A stretch of DNA of 64,000 nucleotides from Bacteroidota bacterium (GCA_021815365.1 JAKAGZ010000010.1:1-64000), one strand, 5' to 3'. Numbered from the stretch's first letter, positions 17,395 to 26,716 are shown. Made by a program: numbers and translations. Notes: generated by a model not told the origin, from the letters alone.

Positions 17395-17736
17395 TCATAG
17401 TGATAATAGAAAACTGATGCTTGAATTTAAAAGTTTTTTGAAGCGATCCGTATCGTCCAGTATTCGTTTTGGAATCACCGCATACTCTTTTTTTATGTGT
17501 CCCTTCGGGAAATATTTTAAATGTTTTACGCCTTTCTCGTTAAACAGTTTATCAAGTGTTTCAGGAGGGAGTCTCAGTGCGACACCAAATCTCCCGCACG
17601 ATATAAATATTCGGTCATTCACATAACCACCAACAGCACCAAAAACATTCTTGAATTCTAACCGATACTTGCACGCAAGGTCAGGATATGCCTGCTTTAA
17701 TATTTTTTCAACTTTCCTTAAATATAAATCTTTCAT
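17395..17736 (-). CDS. TfoX N-terminal-domain protein
   Basis: 113 residues. The segment KNVFGAVGGYVNDRIFISCGRFGVALRLPPETLDKL matches the TfoX/Sxy N-terminal domain, found alone in many bacteria and not by itself evidence of competence. The YFPKGHIKKEYAVIPKRIL end is also typical. It lies 50 bases downstream of the RskA-like anti-sigma gene and 9 before the ABM-like gene on the same strand, so it may be part of that sigma factor's operon. Confidence 0.82.
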   Translation of the reverse strand: MKDLYLRKVEKILKQAYPDLACKYRLEFKNVFGAVGGYVNDRIFISCGRFGVALRLPPETLDKLFNEKGVKHLKYFPKGHIKKEYAVIPKRILDDTDRFKKLLNSSISFLLSL

Positions 17737-17786
17737 GTTACCGGGTAAGATTCTTTAACTTATTCTGTTTCTATTTAGCTTTATTT

Positions 17787-18581
17787 TCATAAGCTGGCAT
17801 TTCCCGCCAGGTACATTTTTCCTGTAGGCTGAGGGACCCCGCCTTTTGGTTCGAGGGTAATTGCGAATGCTTTTATATTATTAATATCCTGCACTGCAAT
17901 ATTCGTTATCATGAAAAAATTGTTCTCTTTGTTTTTGCTTATTGTAAAGACACCGTTACTTATCGGCTTGTTATCTTTTATTACCCAAAGCTGGTAATCT
18001 TTATCGCTCGTTGTTTCAGGCAAATTTGAAACCTGGAGAATGGCTTGTTTCTTCACGGGATCTATCACCATCTTGCCGTATCCGGCAGGATTAACTTCCA
18101 GCCCGTTCATTATAACGACATCAATTTTTTTAGCACTTAAAATTTTTAAAAGTTCTGCATCCTTTTGAACTTTGTCTTTTAACTGCACGATGATATTTTG
18201 CTGACTGTTTATGGTACTATCTTTCTGAATTACAAAAAATGTCAGCACTGTTAAACCTACCAGCATTATTATTGAAAGAGCAAATGCAAAAGTTGGGTTC
18301 TTTAAGCCGAGTAAAGTGATCAGCTTATCTATTGCATTGTATTTTTCTGTTTGCTGTGCAGCTTTTATAGCATTGAAGATATTCTGCTTTACTCTTAATG
18401 GCGGTTCAACCTGTTCAGCAGCAAGCGGCAGATGAAATGTTGTCTGCCGGAAATCGGAATATATTTTTAGTAATTCTTTGTCGCCGCTTTCGAGAGCTTT
18501 TTTGAATTCATCCAGCTCTTTCTCTTCGAGTGCATCAAGAAAATAAAGCGGGCAAAGTTTTATAAATTTTTCTTTATTCAT
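17787..18581 (-). CDS. RskA-like membrane anti-sigma factor
   Basis: 264 residues. The N-terminal helical domain (about 1-75: FIKLCPLYFLDALEEKELDEFKKAL...TFHLPLAAEQVEPPLRVKQNIFNAI) resembles the N-terminus of the cupin anti-sigma factor at 14484. A single membrane helix (about 95-117) and a periplasmic beta domain follow (QLWVIKDNKPISNGVFTI, AITLEPKGGVPQPTGKMYLAG), typical of RskA C-terminal domains. It should hold the adjacent sigma factor at the membrane. 15 bases after the sigma gene. Confidence 0.93.
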   Translation of the reverse strand: MNKEKFIKLCPLYFLDALEEKELDEFKKALESGDKELLKIYSDFRQTTFHLPLAAEQVEPPLRVKQNIFNAIKAAQQTEKYNAIDKLITLLGLKNPTFAFALSIIMLVGLTVLTFFVIQKDSTINSQQNIIVQLKDKVQKDAELLKILSAKKIDVVIMNGLEVNPAGYGKMVIDPVKKQAILQVSNLPETTSDKDYQLWVIKDNKPISNGVFTISKNKENNFFMITNIAVQDINNIKAFAITLEPKGGVPQPTGKMYLAGNASL

Positions 18582-18596
18582 AGAGATTCTGTCTTT

Positions 18597-19196
18597 CTAC
18601 AAATAGTCATTCAGTAAGTTTTGTAGTTTCATCATTCCCTGCCGGCACCTGGTTTTAACTGTGCCGAGCGGCAGCTTTAATTTTTCAGAAATTTCGTTTT
18701 GCGTATACCCTTCGAAAAATATCATTTCAATAGCCTCTCTCTGTTTGCCGGGTATTTGTTCCAGAGCCTTTTTAACATATTCACTGCGTTCCTGTGCTAT
18801 TGCTGCATCTATCTCAATTCCCGAATATATATCCTCGGGAATTTTCAGCTCGTTATCGAAGGCAGAAAGATTAAACTTATTTCTGAAATCGCTCGATCTT
18901 ATTTTATCAATAGCTTTGTTCCTTGCAAGTGTAATTAACCAGGCGTAAACACTTCCTTTATTGCTGTTAAAATTACCTGCTTTGTCCCAAACCTGCATAA
19001 AGATATTCTGCAGAATTTCTTCGGCATCTTCCCGGTTTTTTACTATACGTAAAACCATACTGAAGATAATTTTCGAATACAGATCGTATAGTTTTTCCAA
19101 TGCTCTCTGATCCTTCAGAACTATCCTCTCAAGAAGTTTGATCTCTTCTTCTGTATTTGCTTTTTTCAACAAAGCCGCAAGAAATATTAAAAACAA
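18597..19196 (-). CDS. ECF sigma factor (SigK-like)
   Basis: 199 residues. Region 2 (ALEKLYDLYSKIIFSMVLRIVKNREDAEEILQNIFMQVWD) and region 4 (GKQREAIEMIFFEGYTQNEISEKLKLPLGTVKTRCRQGMMKLQ) are complete. The only usable starts before region 2 are TTG codons; TTG at 19196 has GGAGA four bases upstream. It heads an operon with the RskA-like anti-sigma gene and follows the cytochrome gene by about 60 bases. Confidence 0.95.
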   Translation of the reverse strand: MFLIFLAALLKKANTEEEIKLLERIVLKDQRALEKLYDLYSKIIFSMVLRIVKNREDAEEILQNIFMQVWDKAGNFNSNKGSVYAWLITLARNKAIDKIRSSDFRNKFNLSAFDNELKIPEDIYSGIEIDAAIAQERSEYVKKALEQIPGKQREAIEMIFFEGYTQNEISEKLKLPLGTVKTRCRQGMMKLQNLLNDYL

Positions 19197-19259
19197 ATAA
19201 TCTCCATATTATTAATACGTAACAGTTGTTAAAAAAGTTTTATATAAGCTCTTAACAGC

Positions 19260-20249
19260 TTAGTACTTAACTCCCGGAGTAAATTTTTCAACTTTATGAT
19301 ATACCGGCTTCAGCGTTCTTAAATAGCTGTAAATAGCGCCAAGGTCTTCTTCCGTCATTCCTGCATACATTGTCCATGGCATTGGAGTATTAAAATCATA
19401 TTTGTCTACAGGTATGTTTTTTGCACTATCAGTGCTCATAATTTTAAACCTGTTGATAAAATCCTGCTTCGACCATTTACCTATCCCGGTTTCATTATCA
19501 GGTGTTAAGTTAAGCGATCTTATGGTGCCGCCGGGTAAATAAAATTCCATACCTCCTGCAAACTCCATTCCTTTAACAGGCTCACCTTTAACACTTGGAG
19601 TATGACATTCGCTGCACAAAGCCGTGTTTACAAGATACTTTCCGTAAGCAGCGGGATCATTTTTATCAGGTACAGGCTGAGGATTGTAAGCTGCGACAGG
19701 CATAGTTTTAACGATCATATTTAAAGGGAAATTAAGTTCGGAAGCGGGTACTTTATTCTCTATAGGTTTTAATGTTCTTATATATGCTATTATTGAATAC
19801 GCATCTTCTTCAGAAATGGTGTTGAAATGAGTATAGGGCATAATAGGGAAAAGAGCTTTGTTATCTTTCGTTACTCCCTGAGTAAAAGCGCGTAATAATT
19901 CACCATCGGTCCACTTACCAATTCCCGCCGGAGTAATATTCATTGCATACAGGTTTCCGGGCAGCCCCATATTTTTTTCGCCGAACAGTTCACCGCCTTT
20001 TCCGTAAGTGCTTACAATAACAGGCGCAGTAAATTTAGAATAATCTCTTTCAGAATGACAATCAATACACATTGCAACGTGTTTTGCAAGGTAAGCTCCC
20101 CTTGCTATTCTTTCGGGACTTGGGACGACAGTAATATCTGACGGCGGACTTACTTTCGGAAAAGATGAATTGAAGTAAATGATGCCAAGGCTGAGTATTA
20201 TAACCAGCGTTAACACAATAATGCCCAAAACTTTCAGCAGCTTTCTCAT
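19260..20249 (-). CDS. Membrane-anchored di-heme cytochrome c
   Basis: 329 residues from the ATG at 20249, preferred over GTG at 20255 because GAGGTG lies at the right distance. An N-terminal membrane helix (about 7-27) anchors two cytochrome c domains, with heme-binding CIDCH (about 60) and CSECH (about 213). Met-containing loops typical of sixth ligands follow each (IMPYTHF, TPMPWTMYAG). It faces the periplasm and should carry electrons; dehydrogenase partners of such proteins are not present here. Divergent from the LiaF-like gene. Confidence 0.93.
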   Translation of the reverse strand: MRKLLKVLGIIVLTLVIILSLGIIYFNSSFPKVSPPSDITVVPSPERIARGAYLAKHVAMCIDCHSERDYSKFTAPVIVSTYGKGGELFGEKNMGLPGNLYAMNITPAGIGKWTDGELLRAFTQGVTKDNKALFPIMPYTHFNTISEEDAYSIIAYIRTLKPIENKVPASELNFPLNMIVKTMPVAAYNPQPVPDKNDPAAYGKYLVNTALCSECHTPSVKGEPVKGMEFAGGMEFYLPGGTIRSLNLTPDNETGIGKWSKQDFINRFKIMSTDSAKNIPVDKYDFNTPMPWTMYAGMTEEDLGAIYSYLRTLKPVYHKVEKFTPGVKY

Positions 20250-20536
20250 TTGCACACCTCAAAATATTTTTGAAAATAGTTTGTTGGAACCTGTATAGTT
20301 ACAGGTCAGGCTAAATTTCAGGTAATGAATAATAGAAATTCTTATCCGAATAAACAACAAAAAAATTAAAAGGATAAAAAATTTTTTACAATTTCTGATT
20401 TATATTTCTGCAAATCACAGTTTTTCCTTATTTTACCGGTGATTTTCGGTAGTTCACCGATTTTTTCTTTAGCTTGTTTATAAAGATTTATATGTTTATC
20501 CCGGCTAAAAAATAGCCTATTCAAAGGAGTGTTTTT

Positions 20537-21298
20537 ATGGAAGAGATCAAACAGGAAAGCCATCGCAGAAATATTGATTCAAGGAATGTCGTGGGATTGA
20601 TCCTGGTTGTATTAGGAGGTCTCCTCCTTCTTGACAGCCTGGATATTATTAACTTTAACCTGGCAAGAGTTATTTTTTCCTTTCCGGCTTTTTTAATTAT
20701 CGTTGGGATAATTTTAATTTTTAACACCTGCAGAAAGCTGCTTGGCTCTATTTTACTTATACTCGGAATATTTTTTATGATCCCCAGGATATTTCCGTGG
20801 GTTTATTATGATAGTCATTTGGTTTTCCCTGTACTATTAATTGCTTTTGGCGTTTATATAATTTTTAGAAAAAGGACCTACAGAACACGCCACGGAGGAT
20901 ACAGGCACAGAACGGATGAAGAAACTGCACACTTTAAAGATTACCGCGAAATTAATACTGACAGGGTGGATGATGTTGCGATTTTCGGAGGGGGGCATAA
21001 AGTGATCGTGACGGATAATTTTAAAGGCGGAAATATTACTAACATATTCGGCGGATCGGAGATTGATCTCAAAGGAAGTAAACTTGCACCCGGCACAAAT
21101 GTCATTGATATTGTTGCTGTCTTTGGCGGGTCGACAATCATCGTTCCCTCTGACTGGAAAATATTAATAGACGTACTTCCCGTATTCGGCGGCTTCTCTA
21201 ATAAAGTAAGAAGAGATCCCAATACAGTTATTGATACAGAAAAAACTCTGCTTATAAAAGGATTTGTGTTGTTCGGCGGCGGGGAAATCAGGTCATAA
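20537..21298 (+). CDS. LiaF-like membrane protein
   Basis: 253 residues. Four hydrophobic segments in the first 115 residues include GLILVVLGGLLLLDSL and FPAFLIIVGIILIF, the LiaF/DUF5668-type transmembrane repeat. A C-terminal cytoplasmic beta domain (about 145-253) has repeated FGGG/FGGS turns, as in the LiaF C-terminal (cell-wall-active antibiotic response) domain. GGAG precedes the ATG. Followed after 25 bases by a LytS kinase and then a LytTR regulator; the order recalls LiaFSR, so control of that kinase is inferred. Confidence 0.9.
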   Translation: MEEIKQESHRRNIDSRNVVGLILVVLGGLLLLDSLDIINFNLARVIFSFPAFLIIVGIILIFNTCRKLLGSILLILGIFFMIPRIFPWVYYDSHLVFPVLLIAFGVYIIFRKRTYRTRHGGYRHRTDEETAHFKDYREINTDRVDDVAIFGGGHKVIVTDNFKGGNITNIFGGSEIDLKGSKLAPGTNVIDIVAVFGGSTIIVPSDWKILIDVLPVFGGFSNKVRRDPNTVIDTEKTLLIKGFVLFGGGEIRS

Positions 21299-21323
21299 AC
21301 TATTTATGATTTAAGGCGAAACG

Positions 21324-22370
21324 ATGACTGAAAACCCGATCCTCAATTCACCGAAAAGTCTGAATCTGTATTTATTGTTCTGGCTGCTTGTCTCGGTTAT
21401 TTATTTTTGTCTCCTCTATTTTGGACTAAGCGGAAATATAGCTTTATCTGTCACCGACAGCCTTGTCTTTAATGTTCTCTTATGCGGGCTTGGTCTTGCT
21501 TTCTGGTACCCGGTTCGTTTTATGTCTCTCGAATCAAAACTTTCAAAAATTGTTTTTAATCATATTGCTGCAGCAATTCTTGCAACTACAGCCTGGCTCG
21601 CAATTGGTTATGCTTTTATTGTATATATTGTAAATCCGGGTCCTGCATTTACAACATTTTTTGCAGGCACATTAGTGTGGAGAATTCTTTTAGGCATACT
21701 CTTCAATCTTTTGATTACAGCTTTTTACTACATAATTATTTACTATTCAAATTTTAAGGAGAGAGCAGTAAGAGAAACCGAGTTAAAAAATCTTGTAACT
21801 GAAGCCGAGCTTAAGACATTGAAGTTCCAGATAAACCCGCATTTTATTTTTAACAGCCTCAACTCGATGAGCGCACTAACTACAATTGATCCCGCTAAAG
21901 CGAAAAGCATGATATTAAAATTAGCTGACTTTCTCCGCTACACCCTGGCTAATAATGAAAAACAAAAAAATAAACTCAGCGAAGAGCTGAAGAATATCAA
22001 GCTGTACCTTGAAATAGAAAAAATAAGATTCGAAGACAAGTTTGAATTTTTTGAAGAAGTAGATCCTCTGGCTCTTTCAACAGAAGTTCCGAATATGATT
22101 CTTCAGCCTTTGTTTGAGAATGCAATAAAACACGCTGTTTATGAAACGCTGGACACAGTAACATTAAAGCTGAAATGCAGCATCGAAAAAGATTTTTTAA
22201 TTATTACTTTGTCAAACAATTTTGAAGTTGAATCAAACGGGAAAAAGGGGACAGGCATTGGTATGAAAAACATCAGCAACAGGCTGGAGCTTGTTTATGG
22301 TCAGAAAGACCTGATGAAAGTTGAGAAAGACGGAAATATTTTCAAGGTAACTTTGTTTATTCCTCTTTAA
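21324..22370 (+). CDS. LytS/YehU-type sensor histidine kinase
   Basis: 348 residues. Four membrane helices (about 15-145), then a His_kinase domain with the phospho-acceptor His in LKFQINPHFIFNSLNSMSAL. The ATPase part contains NMILQPLFENAIKHAV and GTGIGMKNISNRLELVYG. It should phosphorylate the LytTR regulator encoded 29 bases downstream. No sensor domain beyond the membrane part. A paralogue of the same length is at 39298. Confidence 0.95.
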   Translation: MTENPILNSPKSLNLYLLFWLLVSVIYFCLLYFGLSGNIALSVTDSLVFNVLLCGLGLAFWYPVRFMSLESKLSKIVFNHIAAAILATTAWLAIGYAFIVYIVNPGPAFTTFFAGTLVWRILLGILFNLLITAFYYIIIYYSNFKERAVRETELKNLVTEAELKTLKFQINPHFIFNSLNSMSALTTIDPAKAKSMILKLADFLRYTLANNEKQKNKLSEELKNIKLYLEIEKIRFEDKFEFFEEVDPLALSTEVPNMILQPLFENAIKHAVYETLDTVTLKLKCSIEKDFLIITLSNNFEVESNGKKGTGIGMKNISNRLELVYGQKDLMKVEKDGNIFKVTLFIPL

Positions 22371-22399
22371 GTTTAGGTAAACGATATTATTTTTTCCAG

Positions 22400-23149
22400 A
22401 TGAAAGATAAGATCAGAGTAATTATAATAGATGACGAAAGTCTTGCCAGATCAATCACAAGGAAGTATTTATCAGTCCGCCCCGAATTTGAAATTGCAGC
22501 TGAGTGTTCAAACGGCTTCGATGCCATTAAAAAGATCAATGAAGAAAAACCCGACATTATTTTTCTTGACATTCAGATGCCGAAAATCACAGGATTTGAA
22601 ATGCTCGAGCTGATTGAAAACCCACCGGTCATAATTTTTACTACTGCTTACGATCATTATGCTATCAAAGCATTTGAAGTGAACGCAGTAGATTATCTTT
22701 TAAAACCTTTCAGCGAAGAAAGATTCAATGAAGCACTTGACAAAACTCTTGTGCACCTGAAAGAAAAATCTGGGCAGAGTGAAATGATCAGGAGTCTTAT
22801 AGAGAAGAATGACGAAAAGCCTGAGTTTATTGAGAGGGTCATTATTAAGGACGGGCAAAAAATAAATATTGTTCCCGCTGAAAATATTAAGTGGCTCGAA
22901 GCACAGGATGATTATGTGTGCATCCATTCGGATAAAGGAAAATTCTTAAAGCAAAAGACAATGAAATATTTTGAAGATCATCTCGACCCGAATTATTTTG
23001 TACGGATACACCGCTCATATATTATTAGTATAGATTTTATCAAACACCTCGAACAGCTCGATAAAGAATCCTACCGGATAATCTTAAAGAATGAACAGCA
23101 GCTTCCCGTGAGTAAAACAGGATTGTCTAAATTAAAGAATATTTTATAA
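22400..23149 (+). CDS. LytTR-family response regulator
   Basis: 249 residues. Receiver domain (about 5-120) with acidic DDES, phospho-acceptor Asp in IIFLDIQMP, and FTTAYDHYAIKAFEVNAVDYLLKPF. LytTR DNA-binding domain (about 145-249) with IKWLEAQDDYVCIHSDKGKF and FVRIHRSYIISIDFIK. Partner of the kinase just upstream; third gene of the LiaF-like/kinase/regulator operon. Confidence 0.96.
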   Translation: MKDKIRVIIIDDESLARSITRKYLSVRPEFEIAAECSNGFDAIKKINEEKPDIIFLDIQMPKITGFEMLELIENPPVIIFTTAYDHYAIKAFEVNAVDYLLKPFSEERFNEALDKTLVHLKEKSGQSEMIRSLIEKNDEKPEFIERVIIKDGQKINIVPAENIKWLEAQDDYVCIHSDKGKFLKQKTMKYFEDHLDPNYFVRIHRSYIISIDFIKHLEQLDKESYRIILKNEQQLPVSKTGLSKLKNIL

Positions 23150-23153
23150 GGTA

Positions 23154-23210
23154 TTTGTAGGGGAGGGTCCCACACAGTGGTCACTTTGTGATCAGACCCT
23201 CCCCTACAAA
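23154..23210. repeat. 57-bp near-complete palindrome between convergent genes
   Basis: TTTGTAGGGGAGGGTC (23154-23169) pairs exactly with 23195-23210. Most of the 25-base interior also pairs (CACACAGTG with CACTTTGTG, one mismatch). It lies just after the LytTR gene and just before the end of the BNR-repeat gene. There is no T-run, so it may be a REP-like repeat as well as a transcription stop. Confidence 0.75.
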
Positions 23211-23218
23211 GCTACTAA

Positions 23219-26200
23219 TTATTTTAATTCAGCTTTTTTATAACTGCTAAAGATAGTGAACCCTGAACTCTCGACAGCCTTCTGAAAATCCTGAACATCT
23301 TTTGAATATATATCATTATATTCCTTTATAAGTTCTTCAGCCAGCTTTTTAGTCTTTTCATATTTTACCTCAGCATTCTGCATCGGTCTTTGTGTAGGAT
23401 TAAATGTGAGAAAGCTCAGTTCGCCTAATTCAGAAGTCAATATCCCACTGTTATCCCTGATACCGGTGAGTGAAGAATCGGGTGTTATTTTGTTCATCAG
23501 GCTCACAAGTTTTTTCTTCAGATCATTCCCTTTCTTTTTAAGAGCTTTAGCCTTTGATGAATCAATATTTGCAGCAAACTCATCGAAGGTTTTTATTTCT
23601 TTAAGAGTGGTCTCTATCTGGTTGAACATTTTTGCAGCGGCTTCTCTCAACTGACCGGCTTTCATATCAAAATCATATTTTGCTTTTATGTCAGCATCGG
23701 CAATATTGAAACGTGGATCTTTTTTCACTTCAAAAGCCTGAGACATTACCTGGTCGCCTGCTTTAATTCTAACTATGTATTTCCCCGGCAGCACTCTTTC
23801 GCCCGGGCGGTCTTCGCCGGGTTTGGGTCGCACTCTCGGAGAATCAAATGCTTTCCTCCTGAGGTCCCAGTAAGCTCTGTTTATTCCTTTCTTCATCATT
23901 CCTTCGAAGGTTCGAATTACGGTTGAGTCCTGATCCAAAATTTCAATAGAGACTTTCTTTTCTTTTGGTGTACCTTCAAGCGCTGTGATGCTGTCAGGTA
24001 AATTAAGATAGTATGTGAACATTGCGCCATAAGGTTTGTTCTCACCCCTGAATTCTGTATTGCCGGAAAGGTATGGGGAACCAGCAAATGCAAAATTATA
24101 CTCAGTAGCATCGCTTACATGGAATAAATGTGATTTTTCTTTCAGCAATTTCTGGCTGAGTTCGCGTAATGGAGAAACATCGTCGAGAATGTAGACTGCT
24201 CTTCCGTGTGTGCCGATAACAAGATCATTCTCTCTCTCCTGGAAAGCAAGCGCCATCACCAGGCAGGTTGGAAGCCCGTTCGTCCATTTTGTCCACTGCT
24301 TTCCGCCGTCTATCGTAAAGTAAAGTCCTGATTCTGTTCCTAGGTAAAGCAAATTTTTATCCACGGGGTCTTCAAGAATTGTTAAAGCAAACCCGTCAAT
24401 ATTTTTTGCTGCTAAATTTTCCCACGATTTTCCGAAATCGTGAGTTACGAAAACATAAACCTTCCAGTTATATCTTCTGTAGTCGTTCATAACAACATAG
24501 GCAGTGCCGGCATCGTGATACGAAGCTCTTACTTTCGGAACCCACGCACCTGCCGGGACCAAACCTTCTTTAACAAGAACTTTTGAAGCGTTAGTCCAGT
24601 TTTTTCCTCCGTCAGTTGTAACCTGGACATTACCATCGTCTGTGCCGGCCCAAATAACTCCGCGCTGAACTTTACTTGGCGAAATAGAAATTATTGTTGT
24701 GTAATTCTCAGCGCCGGAGGCATCAATAGTAAGCCCGCCGCTTTCAGCCTGTTTTTGTTTTGTGGTGTCGTTGGTCGTTAAATCCGGGCTGATGATCGTC
24801 CACGTTTTTCCTTTATCAGTGCTTTTATGAATGAACTGGCTGCCGTAATAAATAGTTGATGGATCGAACGGATCAATAGCGAGGGCAGAATTCCAGTTGT
24901 ACCTGTCTTTTATATTTGATTCAGTAGGACGAATTAAACTCATCATTCCTGTTTTCAAATTGTAATGCATCAGGTAACCTTCCTGTGACATTGAGTAACC
25001 TTCATCCGGATTTTCAGGATCAGGCTGAACATCAAACCCGTCTCCTCCTCCGATTCTTCGCCACTCATAATTGTAAATTGCCCTGTTTGAAAAAGAAGTG
25101 CTGGGACCTCGCCAGGAACCATTATCCTGCAGCCCGCCGTAAACATGGTATGGAATGGCATTGTCTACTGAGATATGATAAAATTGTGCCAGGGGAAGAT
25201 TTGAAACAAACCTCCAGCTTTTTCCCCTGTCGTAGCTGATAGCAACACCGCCGTCATTTCCTGCGATCATAAATTCTCCATCCGGAGCGATCCACAAAGC
25301 GTGGTTGTCAACGTGAATATCACCCTGAATACTCTGAAAAGATTTTCCTCCGTCTTCTGATGCTCTTAAATTAAATTCAATTTTATATACTATATTTTCA
25401 TTAACCGGATTAACCATCACCCTTCCGAAATAAAAGGGGCGCGGGTTTAGATCGGGCGAGCTGTTAACAGATTTCCACGTGTAGCCGCCGTCTTCGGATC
25501 TCAGCAGTTCGCTCTTTTTTGCTTCAACCATTGCATAAACTATGTTTGGTTTGTTTTTCGCAAATGCCAGACCTATTCTTCCAAGTTCGCCTTCAGGCAG
25601 ACCATCTTTGCTGGTAATTTTTTTCCAGTGTTCTCCACCGTCTACAGTAACATAGAGACCGCTGCCGGGTCCGCCTGATTTAAAAAACCAGGGCCATCTT
25701 CTGTGCTGCCACATTGCAGCAATTAACTTATTGGGATTTGAAGGGTCCATTACCAGGTCGCCGCAGCCTGTTTTTTCATCAACATATAAAATTCTGTTCC
25801 AGGTTTTTCCGCCGTCTGTTGTTTTGTAAACTCCTCTCTCAGGATTTTCTCCCCAGTTGGTTCCCATAGCGGCAACGTAAGCAACATCAGGGTTTGTCTG
25901 ATCGAGCTGTATTCTTGAGATCGTTTCAGTTTTTTCGAGACCGATAAAATTCCAGGTTTTTCCGCCGTCAAGAGATTTATAAACTCCTCTGCCGACACCT
26001 GCGCTGTTCCTGATATTTGATTCACCTGTACCGACCCAGACAATGTTCGGGTTTGCCTGGTAAATTGCAACAGCACCGATTGAAGAGACAGGTTCTTTGT
26101 CAAAAACCGGCATCCAATCAGTTCCGCCGTTTGTAGACTTCCAAACTCCGCCGGTTGCAGTTCCGATAAAGATTATGTTATGATCCGGTGCAACCGCATC

Positions 26201-26350
26201 AATCGAAGCGATCCTTCCGCTCATCCCTGCCGGGCCGATGCTTCTTACTTTCATTCCCTTAAAAAGTGAAGTATCAATCTGTGCATTTGCTGCTGTGATC
26301 AGCAATGAAAAAAAGGAAACGATTAACAGGAAAGGTAATTTTGTTTTCAT
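23219..26350 (-). CDS. Secreted BNR/Asp-box repeat (sortilin-like beta-propeller) protein
   Basis: 1043 residues from the ATG at 26350, which has GGAG six bases upstream and starts a clear signal peptide (to about residue 24, ANAQ). Many Asp-box turns (SxDxGxTW: STNGGTDW, SLDGGKTW, TTDGGKTW, SEDGGYTW, SYDRGKSW, STDKGKTW) define two beta-propellers over about residues 30-720. An Ig-like/helical C-terminal part follows (about 760-1040). Such proteins are often labelled glycosyl hydrolase or VPS10-domain; no sialidase catalytic residues are visible, so the activity is unknown. No T9SS sorting domain. Confidence 0.9.
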   Translation of the reverse strand: MKTKLPFLLIVSFFSLLITAANAQIDTSLFKGMKVRSIGPAGMSGRIASIDAVAPDHNIIFIGTATGGVWKSTNGGTDWMPVFDKEPVSSIGAVAIYQANPNIVWVGTGESNIRNSAGVGRGVYKSLDGGKTWNFIGLEKTETISRIQLDQTNPDVAYVAAMGTNWGENPERGVYKTTDGGKTWNRILYVDEKTGCGDLVMDPSNPNKLIAAMWQHRRWPWFFKSGGPGSGLYVTVDGGEHWKKITSKDGLPEGELGRIGLAFAKNKPNIVYAMVEAKKSELLRSEDGGYTWKSVNSSPDLNPRPFYFGRVMVNPVNENIVYKIEFNLRASEDGGKSFQSIQGDIHVDNHALWIAPDGEFMIAGNDGGVAISYDRGKSWRFVSNLPLAQFYHISVDNAIPYHVYGGLQDNGSWRGPSTSFSNRAIYNYEWRRIGGGDGFDVQPDPENPDEGYSMSQEGYLMHYNLKTGMMSLIRPTESNIKDRYNWNSALAIDPFDPSTIYYGSQFIHKSTDKGKTWTIISPDLTTNDTTKQKQAESGGLTIDASGAENYTTIISISPSKVQRGVIWAGTDDGNVQVTTDGGKNWTNASKVLVKEGLVPAGAWVPKVRASYHDAGTAYVVMNDYRRYNWKVYVFVTHDFGKSWENLAAKNIDGFALTILEDPVDKNLLYLGTESGLYFTIDGGKQWTKWTNGLPTCLVMALAFQERENDLVIGTHGRAVYILDDVSPLRELSQKLLKEKSHLFHVSDATEYNFAFAGSPYLSGNTEFRGENKPYGAMFTYYLNLPDSITALEGTPKEKKVSIEILDQDSTVIRTFEGMMKKGINRAYWDLRRKAFDSPRVRPKPGEDRPGERVLPGKYIVRIKAGDQVMSQAFEVKKDPRFNIADADIKAKYDFDMKAGQLREAAAKMFNQIETTLKEIKTFDEFAANIDSSKAKALKKKGNDLKKKLVSLMNKITPDSSLTGIRDNSGILTSELGELSFLTFNPTQRPMQNAEVKYEKTKKLAEELIKEYNDIYSKDVQDFQKAVESSGFTIFSSYKKAELK

Positions 26351-26716
26351 CTCTGCTCCTTTCACAAAATATAAATGGAAATTTAATTGCTATTGGCTGA
26401 TTAATTTAAGGAATAAATCATATCACTTGCCAGAATTTTGTGATAAGCGAAATGAAAAAAATCCGGTGTGAAAAGTGCCCGTTTATTATATTTTAAGTAT
26501 GCAGGGGCGAAATAAAAAATATTTGTAAAAATACTGAAATAGGCAGGCTAATCAAAACACGAACTTCGATTGGATTTCAGTTTAAAGAATACTGTAGACA
26601 AAAAAATTACTGCTTGCTTTGGTAGTTTTTAATTAAAAACATTGTTATTTAACTGAATCAGTCTTATCTTGACTTTTAAATTATCAAAAGAAATTAATAT
26701 TTGTGGAAGACATTTA
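26351..26716. other. 366-base divergent promoter spacer
   Basis: Lies between the BNR-repeat gene (minus) and the desaturase gene (plus). No gene was found. It contains copy 2 of a dispersed repeat at 26525-26586. Confidence 0.6.
26525..26586 (+). repeat. Dispersed intergenic repeat, copy 2
   Basis: The first 35 bases (26525-26559) are identical to the reverse complement of 6165-6199. The remaining part is similar with substitutions and one indel. As with copy 1, it sits between two divergently transcribed genes. Confidence 0.85.

Noticed and set aside
17395-17736. Competence regulator
   Set aside because: Only the TfoX N-terminal domain is present and no competence gene is nearby, so the competence role is unsupported.
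20366-20563. Minus-strand 65-codon frame in the cytochrome/LiaF spacer
   Set aside because: No ribosome-binding site or homology; it overlaps the promoter region and the start of the LiaF-like gene.
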